A stretch of 64,000 nucleotides of DNA from Cristatella mucedo (GCA_009760855.2 WPIO01000038.1:2527501-2591500), one strand, 5' to 3'; positions 30,672-42,337 are shown, numbered from the stretch's first letter. Program-made: numbers and translations. The notes: generated by a model not told the origin, from the letters alone.

Positions 30672-30706
30672 TCACGTGACAGACAGAATGTCACGTGACA
30701 ACCAAT
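30672..30706. promoter_or_regulatory. Two CACGTG E-boxes plus a CCAAT box
   Basis: TCACGTGAC at 30672-30680 and GTCACGTGAC at 30690-30699 are two palindromic E-boxes of the USF/MITF-TFEB type; the second is a perfect CLEAR-type sequence. CCAAT follows at 30702-30706. The clustering in a locally CpG-richer stretch suggests a proximal promoter. A plus-strand frame of 95 codons at 30625-30912 overlaps but has no recognised domain. Confidence 0.5.
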
Positions 30707-31865
30707 CCGCCTGCTGCGGTTGCACTGGGCTCAAACAACGCACGCATGCAAGCGATCGGTGCACAGGAACGCATCCCCTAAACCCGGAGCATTTTCGTGA
30801 AAGGCTCGCGCCGGCCGAGTGGAAGTCGCAGGCGAATGCCACACGATCGCCCACAGCGCCAAGAGCTTATCGATTGGGTTACCCTGATTTCTCCACTTGT
30901 CGAGGAATCTGAACCTGGTTTATTGAGTTGTGATAAAATACCTACGACGAGTCCAAGTGTTTCCAGATATCTACTTTGGCTATCCGGCCAAGCTTTCTGT
31001 GTATGTTTCTTTTTGAGAACGGGTGCCAAGCGGTCTACTGGTCTAGAGGGCATGTCAGGGCATACACCATTGGCCTATTCAACTCATCCGGGACTGCCGA
31101 TCGAGCCTTTAAGACTTTCAAAGATCAGAATCACTTTTGATGCACCAGACGGACAGCAACAGGCGATGTCAATTGCTAATTCAGAGCATAGATGAAAAGA
31201 TTAAATGAGTGGACTTGAATTCCATAAAGGGCTGCGTGTATAATGTGACGTAGCATCGCTTGTCTAGACAGCAACTGTAGTGCAAAGCAGCAAATATCCG
31301 TGGTCCATCTCAGCTTCTTCTGGTACGTAGTTTGATATGTTAAACAGGCCCAAATGTATCGGAAATGAACTTGAGTAATCGGGAGGTTTTGTATAAGAAT
31401 TTAAATCGACTCGTGCGCGGGTCGCACCAGAGGCGTAGTGAGATCTTTCGGTGCCCTGGGACAAACTACAAATGGAGCTCTCTTCCCCCGGCAAAAATTT
31501 CCGCAAAACAGCTCCACCACAGAAGAAAATAAAAAAATGCACACTAGCAGGCATATTTAGTGGAAAAAGTTTGTAGAGGTTTATTAATTATGGTGCACCT
31601 ACAAGGTAGCTATCACAGCTTGAGTGCATTTTTTCTGGCCTAGAACCTAGCAAACTGGTCTATGACAGTTTGAAAGTCAATATACGCCAGTATTTATTTC
31701 TCTACGTTTTACAAGGCCAAATCAGGGAGTCAATCTTGCCCAATTGATGCTATCAGATAAGACAGGCTAATCTTCAGCTTGATAAAGGAACGTTCAAAAC
31801 TGGCAACTGATACAGCTATGGTGAGAAGAACTTGTAAGAAAACTCTCAAATTAGGCAACGCATCT
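30707..31865. other. Unassigned sequence downstream of the E-box pair
   Basis: A plus frame at 30797-31195 (132 codons) and shorter ones have no recognised domain. A 5' untranslated exon of a gene controlled by the E-box cluster is possible but unsupported. Confidence 0.3.
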
Positions 31866-31869
31866 CGTC

Positions 31870-32000
31870 AGCGAGCCAAGTCTGCTTATCGCTGTCGCTC
31901 GCCACGACCACCGCTACGAGCCCACCATAGCCGTCGCCGCCGGAAGCTGCTTGGGCTTCCGGCGGGAAATAGGCCCTTCTAGCCTGTTGGAGGACTTTCC
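31870..32000. repeat. Copy of the 7.57-7.70 kb GC-rich segment
   Basis: 31870-31920 aligns without gaps to 7570-7620 (shared GAGCCAAGTCTGC, GTCGCTCGCCACG, CCGCTACGAGCCC). After a small gap, GGAAGCTGCTTGGGCTTCCGG is shared. The two stretches are clearly paralogous and in the same orientation, which marks the larger 7.4-8.9 kb block as multi-copy. Confidence 0.85.
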
Positions 32001-32046
32001 TCCCCGGACATTTCCCCTCCTATGTTGATGAATGTATAACTAAGAA

Positions 32047-32048
<2 letters not shown>

Positions 32049-32114
<66 letters not shown>

Positions 32115-32121
32115 CATATAT

Positions 32122-32207
<86 letters not shown>
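32049..32207. repeat. (AT)n microsatellite
   Basis: About 160 bases of AT dinucleotides with a short central interruption containing TGTATATACATATATACAC. Confidence 0.97.
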
Positions 32208-32210
<3 letters not shown>

Positions 32211-32289
32211 CAAATGAAGTCCACGCTCTATTGAAATAAAATCAACTCAGTATAATTGGACGTGTTAATTTCACATGACATATTCACTG

Positions 32290-34406
32290 GTTGGCCCTAG
32301 CATCCCCGTAGAATGCTGTCCCCCTGACTCTTGGCTGAACCTCAATGTCTACATTTAAGCAGGTCACCAGTGATTTCGTCCTGAAGTTCATATTCCAATC
32401 GAAGAAGACAACAAATCCTATGGACCCTATTCCTGACGTCCTGCTCCTACGTTGCATTGATCTGCTGCTGCCATGCATAACCAACATCATTAATATGTCA
32501 TTAGCCATAGGTAATGTCCCAGAACCTTTCAAAAAAGCTGTAGTCAGGCCACTTCTCAAGAAAGCTACACCAGACCAAGAAATCTTGAGCAAGTACCGCC
32601 CAATCTCCCTTCTACCATTCCTATCAAAGACACTGGAACGGGCCGTGGCGGACCAGCTGAACCTATACTGAAACTTCTAACCTTGCTAGTAAGTTCCAGC
32701 CTGGCTTTAGAGCTAATCACTCCACAGAATCAGTATTGCTTAGGTTGTACAATGACCTATATAAGAATGCAAACATGGGTAGAGTGTCTCTGCTTGTATT
32801 GTTCGTTCTTTTGGCAGCTGTTGTGCTACTGTGTCTCCGGTGGCTGTTCTTGTGGACACGAGCAGGTGAACGTGAGTGGATAACGAGACTCGATCTGTAT
32901 TCCCCCAGCTGGTACATATACGAGTTGGCTGACTCACCACAGATAGTGTATCTGTGGTGGGCCACATGCTTACATCAACGGCTGTACCGAGTCAATTGCT
33001 CAACCACCTGCTGCAGGTAGGGCATACATTAGTGGCCGATGCTGTTGCAGTAAGTGCAATAGCAGATGCAGCAGGCACACACAACTCAGCTTTTGATACT
33101 ATCGATCACCAAGTTCTTCTTGAGCGCCTCTCATCTCGCCTGGGCATCACTGGCACTGCACTGCAATGGTTCAGGTCCTATCTAAGTGGGAGACTCCAGA
33201 GTATTGACGTGAATGGACAAAGATCATCAGAGGAACCTCTGAAATATGGCGTACCTCAGGGCCCCGTGCTAGGTCCGGTTCTTTTCACCGTTTATACTCT
33301 GCCTCTTGCTGATTTGATTGCCAAGCACAGTCTAGGCTTTCACTTCTATGCGGATGGCACTCAGTTGTACGTTTGCTTTGAACCTTCCCAGCCTTCGAGC
33401 ACCTCGAATTCTCTCAACTCCCTTGCTGCATGTATTGATGACATCCGCACATGGAAGGCAGCAAATCTTCTAAAACTAAACGATGTCAAAACTAACTTAC
33501 TAGTTATGGGCAAGCCCAGCGTGATTCACAAATTGGAAAGGCTAACGCTCAAAATTGGCTGTGCCAGCTTATCTCCTTTCCAATCAGCTCGAAATCTAGG
33601 TGTCATGTTCCAAAGTGACCTCTTGCTAGACGACCACATCAGCTCCACTGCCAAAGCTGCCTACTTTCAGCTACATAAAATTGCAAAAATTCGGCTTGTT
33701 TAGATAAGGATACCACGTCTGTAACATTCCGTCTTGACTTCTGTAACCCACTGCTTGCCGGCATGTGCAATCAGGCGATTACAGCCGGTGCAAAACTCTT
33801 ACAGCTAGGCTTGTCTGTCGTGAGCATCGCAGTTGCCACATCACACACCTTCTCACCGACCTGCACTGGCTACTAGTCAAGCAACGGATCAACTTCGAGG
33901 TTTTGTCGCTCACTTTGAGGTGACTTCATTCATTGGCTTCTAGCCTATCTCTCAGATCTACTGCCCCACCAGGCCAAGCATCGTACCACATGCTTTTCGG
34001 AATCCAGCCGTTTACCAATACCTCGTACAAACCTCAAATCCTTTGGAGACCGTGCATTTAGTTCGTATGCTCCCAAAGCCTGGAACTCACTTCCGACCTG
34101 CGTCACATCACTTGACTTGACCACATTTAAAAAGAACTTAAAAACACACCTATTTAGGACAACATTTAGTGGGTCCCTGCGATTCGTCCTTGATGTGCTT
34201 ATGCGTGCTGACACTGTGCATGCTGCTACTGACCACACTTGCATGTTGACCCTGTGCATGTCACCCCTAACCATGTTATTCATGTTGTTTATAAAGCATA
34301 ATATTACTCACCATTCTATCGAGTTTCTCTATGCAGCAAATGTGAAGCGCCTAGAAAGAGATAGAATTCTCTAATTCATATCTTTGTGCTTTATCAAGTG
34401 AATTAT
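32290..34406 (+). mobile_element. LINE family A, RT to 3' end, with a nested insertion
   Basis: The RT fingers appear at 32345-32671 (PEPFKKAVVRPLLKKA, YRPISLLPFLSKTLERAV), where a stop follows the QLNLY segment. The palm resumes at 33091 ([30 protein letters not shown]), with the active-site box changed to FYADG. The C-terminal domain and 3' UTR run to the ATT tail at about 34406. A 267-base insertion (32820-33086) splits it within the [10 protein letters not shown] motif. The endonuclease is missing. Confidence 0.9.
32820..33086. mobile_element. MITE-like insertion with CAGCT target duplication
   Basis: Compared with intact family A copies, 267 extra bases interrupt the AAFDTIDH codons. 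CAGCT stands at 32815-32819 and again at 33087-33091, a likely 5-bp target duplication. The inserted DNA starts GTTGTG and ends CACAACT, giving a 6-bp terminal inverted repeat. No transposase is encoded. It could be a non-autonomous DNA transposon, but the short inverted repeat leaves the class open. Confidence 0.6.
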
Positions 34407-34416
34407 TATTATTATA

Positions 34417-34930
34417 AGAGCCTCTGAAGTACGGGGTACCTCAGGGCTCTGTGTTCGGTCCGATTCTGTTTAAATTATATACTTCTTATGCTTCTCGCCG
34501 ATTTGATCGCCAGGCACAATCTAGGCTATCACTTCTATACAGATGACACTCAGTCTAAGCATGTGGCTGGATTAGAATGCTTTACTCTTCTAATAGCTGA
34601 TGCTGCTGTGCGACCATCACCACGTGCTCGAAATTTAGATGTCGTTTTCGACAACTGCCTAAATTTTAAAAGCTTCATTCAGAAGACCGATTCTAAGGCT
34701 AGCCATTACGTTCGTTTCCTATCTAAGATTAGGACCTGTCTTCCACGTTGGCTTGCCAAACATTTAACTAGCTCCTTAGTTCTGTCTTGGCTAGATTATT
34801 CAGAGGTTTGACAGCGTGTCCTTTGCTAAAAGATCTAGGATGGCTGCCGGTTGATCAGCAGACATACAACAAAGTTCATACTCTGACCCAAAAGACCTGC
34901 CGCGGCTTGGCTCCTCCATATCTAATCTAA
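34417..34930 (+). mobile_element. LINE family B, internally deleted RT fragment
   Basis: The first part encodes the palm (GVPQGS-like, HFYTDDTQ where family members have HFYADDTQ). It is joined directly to the downstream KHVAGLECFTLLIADAAVR segment, skipping the codons between, so an internal deletion occurred. It ends near the QQTYNKVHTLT-like block. Confidence 0.8.
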
Positions 34931-35953
34931 CTTAATGTATCTCCGCCTGTAACTCTACAAAGCCACAAAGACTATGTGAGAGTTACGCAAGAGAGTTTTA
35001 TATAACACACTCACAACCTACGCATATTTCGGTGCTCATTCGGAAACCAACAGTTCATCTTGCACAACAAAGATAAAGTGGAAAGCATAGCAGAGTCAGA
35101 ACAGCAGTTGAGGTAGTGAGTAGCACGGAAGTAGCAGCTCAGGACCGCTGAAAAGGATGTGCCATAGTCGGCGGCAGGAGAGTAGTTGTTGCGTAAGCAT
35201 TGTGGAAGCGAGTTTCACAGTCTAGGACCTGCAGAGCTAAAGCCTCTGTCGCCAACGGTCTTTAAGCGTAAGAATGGAACAGTTAGTTTTATTGTACATA
35301 CAGGACCTGAGGGTACGAGGAGGCTGAAACTGGTGTAGCAGTTCAGCTAGATATGGAGAAGCCACACCGTGGCAGGCCTTGTGGGTCAGCGTTAGAACTT
35401 TGCTCTGTATCCGTTGATCAACCAGCATCCATCCTAGCTCTTTTAGCAAAGGAGATACGTAGTCAAACCTTTGGGACTTTAAAACTAGCCTTGCAGCCAT
35501 ATTCATTGCCAGCTGCTGTGGCCTAGTTTCTTTTTTGGTAGCCCAGCCGACAGGAAATTACAAGAATTAAGCCGAGACAGGTCTAAGGAGCTAGTTAAAG
35601 TGTTTGCAAGCCACTGTGGAAGACAGATCCTAATCTTGGATAGGGATCGGACGTGATGACTAGCTGTAGAAGCAGTCTTCTGAATGAAGCTTTTAAAATT
35701 TAGGCAGCTGTCGAAAACGACACCTGAATTTCGAGCACGCGGTGATGGTCGCACAACAGCATCACCTATTAGAAGAGCAAAGCCTTTTAATCCAGCCACA
35801 CGCTTAGGGTGTCCTGTGAGCAGCAGTTTGCTTTTATCGTCATTTAGTTTCAAGAAGTTTTCCAACATCCAGGATCGAATGTCAGCAAGGCAAGCATTCA
35901 GTTTATCAGTTGCTGCAGCAGATTCCGACGGTTTGAATGAAAGATACAGCTGA
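34931..35953 (-). mobile_element. LINE family B, 3' part
   Basis: Minus-strand copy from the family B 3' terminus through the C-terminal domain (NMAARLVLKSQRF, LLKELGWMLVDQR, LTHKACHGVASPYLAELLHQ) to the LSFKPSESAAATDKLNACL block. The frame 35503-36051 covers part of it. It abuts the opposite-strand B copy at 34930, giving a tail-to-tail pair. Confidence 0.85.
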
Positions 35954-36246
35954 GTCAGCTGTGAAGTCAATCCTCTCGAGGTCAGACAAGACCGAAACCA
36001 CATCCGCCTTGTTGCTGCAGACAACGGACCACCACTTTCCTCCCACCGCATGTGCCCTTCTCTGCCTGCCCTTCGGCCTTATCGGACCTCGTCTCCGTCT
36101 CAGTCTCTTTACTACAGTGGCTGAATAAATAGTCCTAACCTGACTATGTGTTAACAACCATCAACAAACACAAGCACCAGCAGAGCTGGCTGTTACCTGC
36201 TGCATAGACATGCTGCCCAAACTGAGCTTCCAATCATTCATTCTAA
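35954..36246. other. Insert between duplicated LINE B segments
   Basis: About 290 bases of unrelated sequence separate two copies of the same roughly 60-base piece of family B (35896-35953 and 36247-36309). The insert contains a T/C-rich segment ending in CTGAATAAATAG, which could be a poly(A)-signal-like element. Its nature is unclear. Confidence 0.5.
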
Positions 36247-36565
36247 GCATTCAGTTTATTAGTTGCTGCAGCAGATTCCGACGACGGTTTGAATGAAAAA
36301 TACAGCCGAGTATCGTCAGCATAAAAGTGATATCCTATTCAATGGGCCTAATGACTTTTCCCGGAGGTTGAGTATAAGTGGAGAACATCGAGGACGGTCC
36401 CTTGAGGGACTCCACAGGTGACCCGTCTCGTGCCTGAGACCTGACCCCCACACGACACGGATTGAAATCGATCGGACAAGTACGACTTAAACCAAGCCAG
36501 TGCCTCGTCTGCATTACCGATCGTTGTTCTCAATCGTTCAAGTAGGACATCGTGATCAATGGTAT
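36247..36565 (-). mobile_element. LINE family B, RT palm fragment
   Basis: Minus-strand piece encoding LRTTIGNADEALAWFKSYLS-like codons and CGVPQGTVLD, with the C-terminal side repeating the segment at 35896-35953. It ends at the GATCAATGGTATC codons and then meets a plus-strand B copy head to head. Confidence 0.8.
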
Positions 36566-36985
36566 CTTGCTGAACTGCTGCACCAGTTCCAGCCTCATTC
36601 GTGCCCTCGTGTCCAGTATGGACGATACATTAGCTGCCCCTTTCCTCCTCTTAAAGACAGTTGGCGACAGAAGCTTTAGCTCTGGAGGTCCTAGACTGTG
36701 GAACTCGCCTCCACGATTCTTACGCAACGACAACTACTCTCCTGCTGCCGACTGTGGCACATCCTTTCCAGCGATCCTGAGCTGCTACTTTCATGCGACT
36801 CACTACCTCGACCGCTCTCCTGACTCTGCTATGCACTCTGCTTTCTCTTTGTTGCGGGAGAGGAGGTTTCTTGGCTACTGAATGCGTACCGAAAGCCGCT
36901 AAGGCTGTCAGTGCGTATGCAAAACTCTCCTGCGTAGCACCCACACTATATTTGTGGCTTTGTGGAGTTACAGATGGATATACAT
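36566..36985 (+). mobile_element. LINE family B, 3' end
   Basis: Starts at LLHQFQP-like codons, continues through the VGDRSFSSGGPRLWNSPPRF segment and ends with GCGTACCGAAAGCCGC, CTCCTGCGTAGC and GATATACATTACA. One of the better-preserved family B termini. Confidence 0.85.
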
Positions 36986-37022
36986 TACAATAAATTACGG
37001 TTGTCCTAGCCTCCAGAACGAT

Positions 37023-38035
37023 GAACTTGTTTAACTACTTTGCTGCATGCATTGATGTCATTCGCTCACGGATGGCAGCAAACGTGTACAAATGAAATGA
37101 AGATAAAACCAACTTACTAGTTATGGGAAAACCAAGTGCGACTCAGTAACTGGAAAGATCATCACTCAAAATCGGCTCTTCAAGCATATCTTATGTTGAT
37201 TCTGCACGAAATCTAGGTGTCCTGTTACAAAGTGACCTTTCAATAGATGAACACGTCCACTGCACAGTCAAGTTTGCCTACTTTCAGTTGTATTACGTTG
37301 CTAAACGTTGGGCCTACTTATACAGCGATACTACATCCAAATTGGTAAATACATTTGTAACAACCCTTCTGGAATGGTGTAAATCACTGCTTGCTTCTCC
37401 ACCGGCGTGCGCAATCAGGCGTTTACAGTTGGTACACAACTCTGTAGCTAGGCTAGTGCATCCGGAGCGTCGCAGCTGCTAAATCACATCACTTCTCGCC
37501 GACTGGCACTTGCTTCCAATCAACCACCACATCGAATTCAAGATTATGTAAATCACTTGTAGGTCCTTTCACTCTCTGGCCCCAGCCTACTTAGCAGAAC
37601 TACTCCCCCACCAGGCTAGGCACCATACCACTCGCTGTTCTGACTTAAATCGTGTAGCTAAACTTTGTTCGAACCTCAAATCCGTTGGAGACCGTATCTT
37701 TAGCTCGTACGCTCTCAAAGCCTGGAACTTACTCCAGACTGAAGTCACATCCACTGACTTGACAGCACTTAAAAATAAGCATAAACGCACCTTTTTATTA
37801 CAGCAGTTGTTGGGTCTTTGTGATTCGTCCTTTTTGTGCTTATGCATGCTGAAACTGTGCCTGCTACATCTAGATACATTTTAAATATTGACAGTGTGCA
37901 TGTCACATCTTAAAATGTCATGCTTGATGACATGAAAATGTTACTACTAATTATTTTGTCATTGCTTCTTTTACAGCTGTAAAGTGCCTAGAAAGAAATT
38001 AAGTTCTCCGAGTGTGTATACATACATGTAACCAT
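37023..38035 (+). mobile_element. LINE family A-like, diverged 3' half
   Basis: Begins with the AACIDVIRSRMAAN-like block, continues through the NLGVLLQSDLSIDEHV and C-terminal segments ([17 protein letters not shown]) and ends with the diverged core AAAGTGCCTAGAAAG and CATTATTA. Many stops and indels mark it as old. Confidence 0.8.
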
Positions 38036-38329
38036 TATTAATTATACCGTTATTATTTTGGACTGGACTGCCTAACCATTAAGATAGACTTGGTCATCGT
38101 GTCTCTTGGTTTATCTGCCTCTTTATGCAGTCTAGGTTCTTATTCCAATATGATCTTGAACCGCTATAGATTGATACAACAGTTCGGTGATCAAGTCTCC
38201 CTAATCTTTTAAACGTACGCACTGAGTAGAGTAGGGAATTATACCTCTTGCAGCGAGCTGCAAAGTGCCTGGATAAATATCTGGTTCTCCCGGAGCGCTG
38301 TCTAAGCAGCTTATTTGAAGTGATTCTGT

Positions 38330-38945
38330 TTATACTACAGCCAAGCTTCCCCCAGCATTCCCGAGATCCCTTTTAACGTCATCATCCCACAATTTGAAGG
38401 TATCCCTTCCTGTGCAGTAAGATGCTTATAGCTGGTGCAGAGCTCTGCAGCTAGGCTCGTCTGTCGTGAGGGTCGCAAATGCCACATTAAACAGCTCCCC
38501 ATCGCCATGAATTGACTCCTCATTAAGTAGGGTACAGTCTTGTGGAATCTGTCACTGAACTGAGGTTTGTCGATGCTCTTGGTTCGATCAATCTATCTTA
38601 AATACTTCCCAATCAGGCCTCTCATCGAACTACCGTACTGCGAACTCGAATCCTTTACTCGAGCATCGAGCCTCTAGCCGAATGCCTTCGACCCCGCACC
38701 CTTCACTTTCTCTGCTTCAAATACCTTAAACTTAATTCCCACTGACGTCTCAACATTGCCTGACTTCAAGACATTCACAAAGATGCCGTACATTTAGCTC
38801 TTCCCTACATTATTCGTCCCTCTTTTGTGTTTGATTGTCTTTTGTGTGCTCATGTGGTGCTCAAAGTGTATTTCGTTGGATATAACTTGTCGCATGACTT
38901 TAATTCTTGCAAGCTTATGTCGTAAAGTGCCTACAAAGAGATACG
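38330..38945 (+). mobile_element. Very diverged LINE relic
   Basis: Segments matching the family C-terminal and 3' end are recognisable only in patches: AGCTGGTGCAGAGCTCTGCAG, CTCGTCTGTCGTGAGG, and TCGTAAAGTGCCTACAAAGAG near the end. Probably the oldest family A-like copy here. Confidence 0.55.
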
Positions 38946-39572
38946 TTTCAATTGGGCTACGTGCCAGCGTACTTATTTATTATTTTCCAAGTTTTCTCAT
39001 CAATTAGTTAATCAATCGAAAGGCCTGACCGCTGCTTGCACGCACGACCCTAAAGATATAGCTCCACCGTATAGGCTGATAAGGTTATCAGTTCATTCAT
39101 TAAACTCACTAACGAATTAGCGCACGAGCAGCACATGGTCAGTGGAAATTAGCGGCGTCTTAGCTGCCACTCGGATAAAAATTGCGTGCAGTCAGGAGTG
39201 CCAACTGTGGCAGCAGCAGCATCAGCAGCAGCAGCAGCAGCTGGCCGAGGGTAAACCGAGAGCGAAGCAGAGAGCAGCACCGAGGGCAGCGTCGAGGGCA
39301 GAGGTCAGAGGGCAGCGTCGAGGGCTCAGCGCCTTCGGCAGAGCAGTCTGCAGAGGCTACAATGGACGATGCAACGATACGGCTTCGCTGCGCGCACCCA
39401 CGACCACCGGTAAGCCGTACGCTGCAGCCTCGCTTTTGCCGAGCTGAGCAGATTTTAGACGCCGACCGGAGCTTTGCTAAGGCAAAGCAGAGGCTGGCTG
39501 CATTAGCAGCCTCATTTATACATTTATATTTATTTTATACATTTTTATTTATACATTATTATTTATACCTCA
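38946..39572. other. Unassigned, with CAG triplets
   Basis: A CAGCAGCAGCATCAGCAGC-type triplet run lies at 39211-39242. A plus frame at 39182-39520 has a protein-like middle (AEATMDDATIRLRCAHPRPP) but no recognised domain and runs into AT-rich TTTATAC repeats (39510-39585). Confidence 0.3.
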
Positions 39573-39660
39573 TTTATACAGCGGCGGCAGGAGAGCCTCG
39601 ACGCCATTCGCCAGCACTTGCGCTATGGGCGATAAGGAATCGCCGCGCCCCCCCCCCGCC
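39573..39660 (-). mobile_element. SINE 3' fragment
   Basis: Reversed, this has the GGCGATTCCTTATCGCCC and GCAAGTGCTGGCGAATGGCG-like body of the tRNA-derived SINE family, quite diverged and without head or B box. Confidence 0.5.
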
Positions 39661-40300
39661 CCCTCGCCGCAGAATTGCCGCACCACCCCCCCCCCTCCGC
39701 CCTTAAGCTATGCCGCACCCCACCGCAGGAATCGAAAGCACGAGCAGGGTGGCGAAGTGCGAGCGCTTTACTCCTTGGCAAAGTTCCGGGGTTCGCGAGC
39801 GCCGTTTTTGATTTTGTCGCGAGCGCCATTTTAGTCGTGAACGCGCGTCGCCTCCTCGCGGCTACAAAGTGCTCGGAGCAGTTGTTACAGTTTACATGTC
39901 GTTGCTTTCGCTTCTTCCTTCGCTTGAGCGAGAATCGCGGGAAGAGATCTGAAGCTGAAGAAACTTTGACCAAAATAAAAATGAAGAAATAAAAATAAAT
40001 GCAAATTAATCCGTACCGCAATCGGCTCTAGAAAGGGCGACGGGCTCGCGTCGCTCTCAGCAGCCAGCCGAACCCGAAGCGTCCTCCTGTTGGCCGGAGG
40101 CCAAGTCATTAGCGGCGGCGTCGAAAGCGAAGTCACGTGAGGGAAGGTGGCACCGAGGAGCGCTCGAGCGGCTACAGGACAGACTGCTCTGGAGCCTTCT
40201 ACAGCTTATTTTTGCGTGTCTTAATTAACAGTCTCTCGTGTGCGTGTACCTGCTTCCGCTATACTACGCCTGCTGCTTGCGGATGTTACAACCCATCGTT
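39661..40300. other. CpG-rich unassigned sequence
   Basis: GC-rich DNA with poly(C) runs (39650, 39690) and TCACGTGA at 40133-40140, another E-box palindrome. Frames on both strands have no domains. Possibly regulatory. Confidence 0.35.
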
Positions 40301-40304
40301 CGGT

Positions 40305-40398
40305 GAGGCTTTCAATACAGCATCTGTAAAGCGCCTCGAAAGAGATTCAGCTCTCTGAGGATGCTATACAAACGTATCATTATTATTATGATTATTAG
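40305..40398 (+). mobile_element. LINE family A-like terminus
   Basis: Short fragment with ATCTGTAAAGCGCCTCG, AAAGAGATTCAGCTCTCTGAGG and a degenerate ATTATTATTATG tail. It differs from family A (GATGCTATACAAACG instead of GCGCTTTATCAAG), so a sister subfamily. Confidence 0.7.
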
Positions 40399-42084
40399 GC
40401 AATTCAAATGGCCAGCAGATCAGCAGCGGCGTTCTCAACGTCTGCTAGTGGGGGCTCACGCGAACACCGCTTGTACGAACCGAGTGAAACAGTTTTTGAG
40501 AGGGTTTGTTGAATTCGAACGCGACGCTTTTGCAGCGGCTGGGCGCCGAGACTGCTCGGCACGAATGCACTGAGTGGTGAGCAGATAGGAGCGATTCTCA
40601 ATCGAATTCTGCGTTGCTAGAAGGTCTGGCGAGATGAAAAAATGCAAGAAGAGCGGCGGGCGAGCTTTGGAGAGCGCACTCCGCGTCTCACGACGGCGAG
40701 TTTCGCATTGACATTGATTCCCAGCGGGCCTGGGACTGATGCAACCGATACAACAAAGGCAGCCTTAAGCGCAGACCGACCGCTTACGTTGCTTAGTGGT
40801 GAGTCGTCGCGCGGGACAATAGGGCGGCGATTGCACAATAGCTATGCTAGTGAAATGGAGGCCGCTGGTCGAAAGCGGAGTCCGATCGTTTTTAGCGGCA
40901 TTTTGTAGATGGAGCGAGGCGCGCGTTGGCACCAGGGTGGAAAAAGTGCCAGCACGCGAAGCGGCCGTTTTCTTCTATCGTGATAGCCGCCACCCCCCAT
41001 CCCCCCCCCCCCCCCCCCCCCCCCCCCCGCCACAAAAATGGTAAGCTGAGCGCCTGCCATAGCTTTGAATGAAGATGAGCGACGAGAACAGGCCTCAGGT
41101 GGGCAAGGTTTGCGCAGATGAGAAGAAGCGAGAGTGAGTCACCGGCCCGAGTGCTATCAGACACAGTCGATACCGGTGCGGTATTCAATGGGCACGACGG
41201 CGCAAAGTCACTCGAGCAGGCCCTCGCCAGCAGACGCCAGCTGGCCGTTGCCAACGGTCCGCATTCCTCAGCCAATCGAGCCAAGAGGCACTTAGCTTAC
41301 GGCTACGATGAAGACAGTCCGCTGGCTGCAAGTCCGCAGCCTCAACTGCTCAGACTCTGCGGCTTGTTTTGCTTGTTTTTGCCGGAGCAGAGAGCCAGTC
41401 AGTTAGCCGCACCGCAGGTGGGAGGAGGGGAACTGCGGGAGCTAGATCTGAGAGCTGGCAGGCGCACTTCTCCTTCGAGCTACCCAGGGGATCACACTGG
41501 CCAGCCGTGTGCTCTTCGCCTTCACCTCGAGCCTCGAGCGTCCCGTGCTTGTGACTGTCCTAAGACTGAACTGCATTCTCCGTAAGGCGATTCCAGCAAG
41601 CCCCGCTGTACTTGTAATCTGAAAACAGCAAGTGCAGCTAATATGATCACTCGATAGTGAAGCGATGCACTTACCGGGTAAAGAGGAATAGCAGATGCTC
41701 GAATTCGTACTTCTTCTTGTAAGCCGGAGTGTTCGGAGCAGAGCTCGGGGCACCTTGCGTGGAAAGTGTCCTCCTCGAAGACTCTCGCCGCGTAAGACTT
41801 GTGCCCACTTATGCCACGCGGGAGCTCGGCGTTTGGCCGGGCAGACACTCCGCGTGCAGGCGCACCGTGAGCTGGACGGTGCAGGCTTGATGCGATGGTC
41901 AGCTTGGCATCACCATTCTCATCGTCAACGAGTGTAGCTGCTGACGGCTGAAGTTGGACAGAGGCCAGACAGAGGACAGGGCGGACCAGAAAGCCTGGGC
42001 GTTTTTACAACGTGCTGGCAGACAGCAAATTAGCCAGCCAGTCGGGCGCTTGGTGTAAAGGAAAGACACGAACATTGGTAATCG
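40399..42084. other. GC-rich unassigned sequence with a poly(C) tract
   Basis: A poly(C) run of about 30 bases sits at 40999-41028. A plus frame of 155 codons at 41118-41585 is the longest, but the opposite strand is equally open and no domain is recognised. Base composition is CpG-rich throughout, so a gene with small exons cannot be excluded. Confidence 0.35.
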
Positions 42085-42091
42085 GCCAAAT

Positions 42092-42272
42092 GCCGTGATG
42101 GCGCACTAGGTAAGGTGGTTGCTTTTCACGACCTCGGTCCCGATGTCCTGGGTTCGAATCCTGCGGGGGGGGGCGATTCTTTATCGCCATTGCAAGCTAT
42201 GGCGATAGCCTTAAAGGCTCTTCTGTCGCTATACAAAAGAGGCTGTTAAATCAGCTAGTCTTTAATTTAATT
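42092..42272 (+). mobile_element. tRNA-derived SINE, left flank of the viral insert
   Basis: Full-length plus-strand copy: tRNA-like head GCCGTGATGGCGCACTAGG (A-box region), AAGGTGGTTGC, B box GGTTCGAATCC at 42151-42161, the GGCGATTCTTTATCGCC stem, GGCGATAGCC, CTCTTCTGTCGCTAT, and GGCTGTTAAATCAGCTAGT at the end. The AT-rich insert begins about 40 bases after it. It is in inverted orientation relative to the copy at 53271. Confidence 0.9.
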
Positions 42273-42337
42273 TAATGTGACTCCATAGCCGTGAGGGAGA
42301 CCACGTGACCACGGTCGTGGATGCAGACCAACAAGAG

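Noticed and set aside
37587-37847. Antisense frames over LINE A copies (also 26176-26517, 33945-34283, 55810-56178)
   Set aside because: They mirror the LINE coding strand in every copy and are shadows of it.
42092-42166. Functional tRNA gene
   Set aside because: The head has A- and B-box-like motifs but no cloverleaf closes properly, and the same unit recurs with a SINE body and end.
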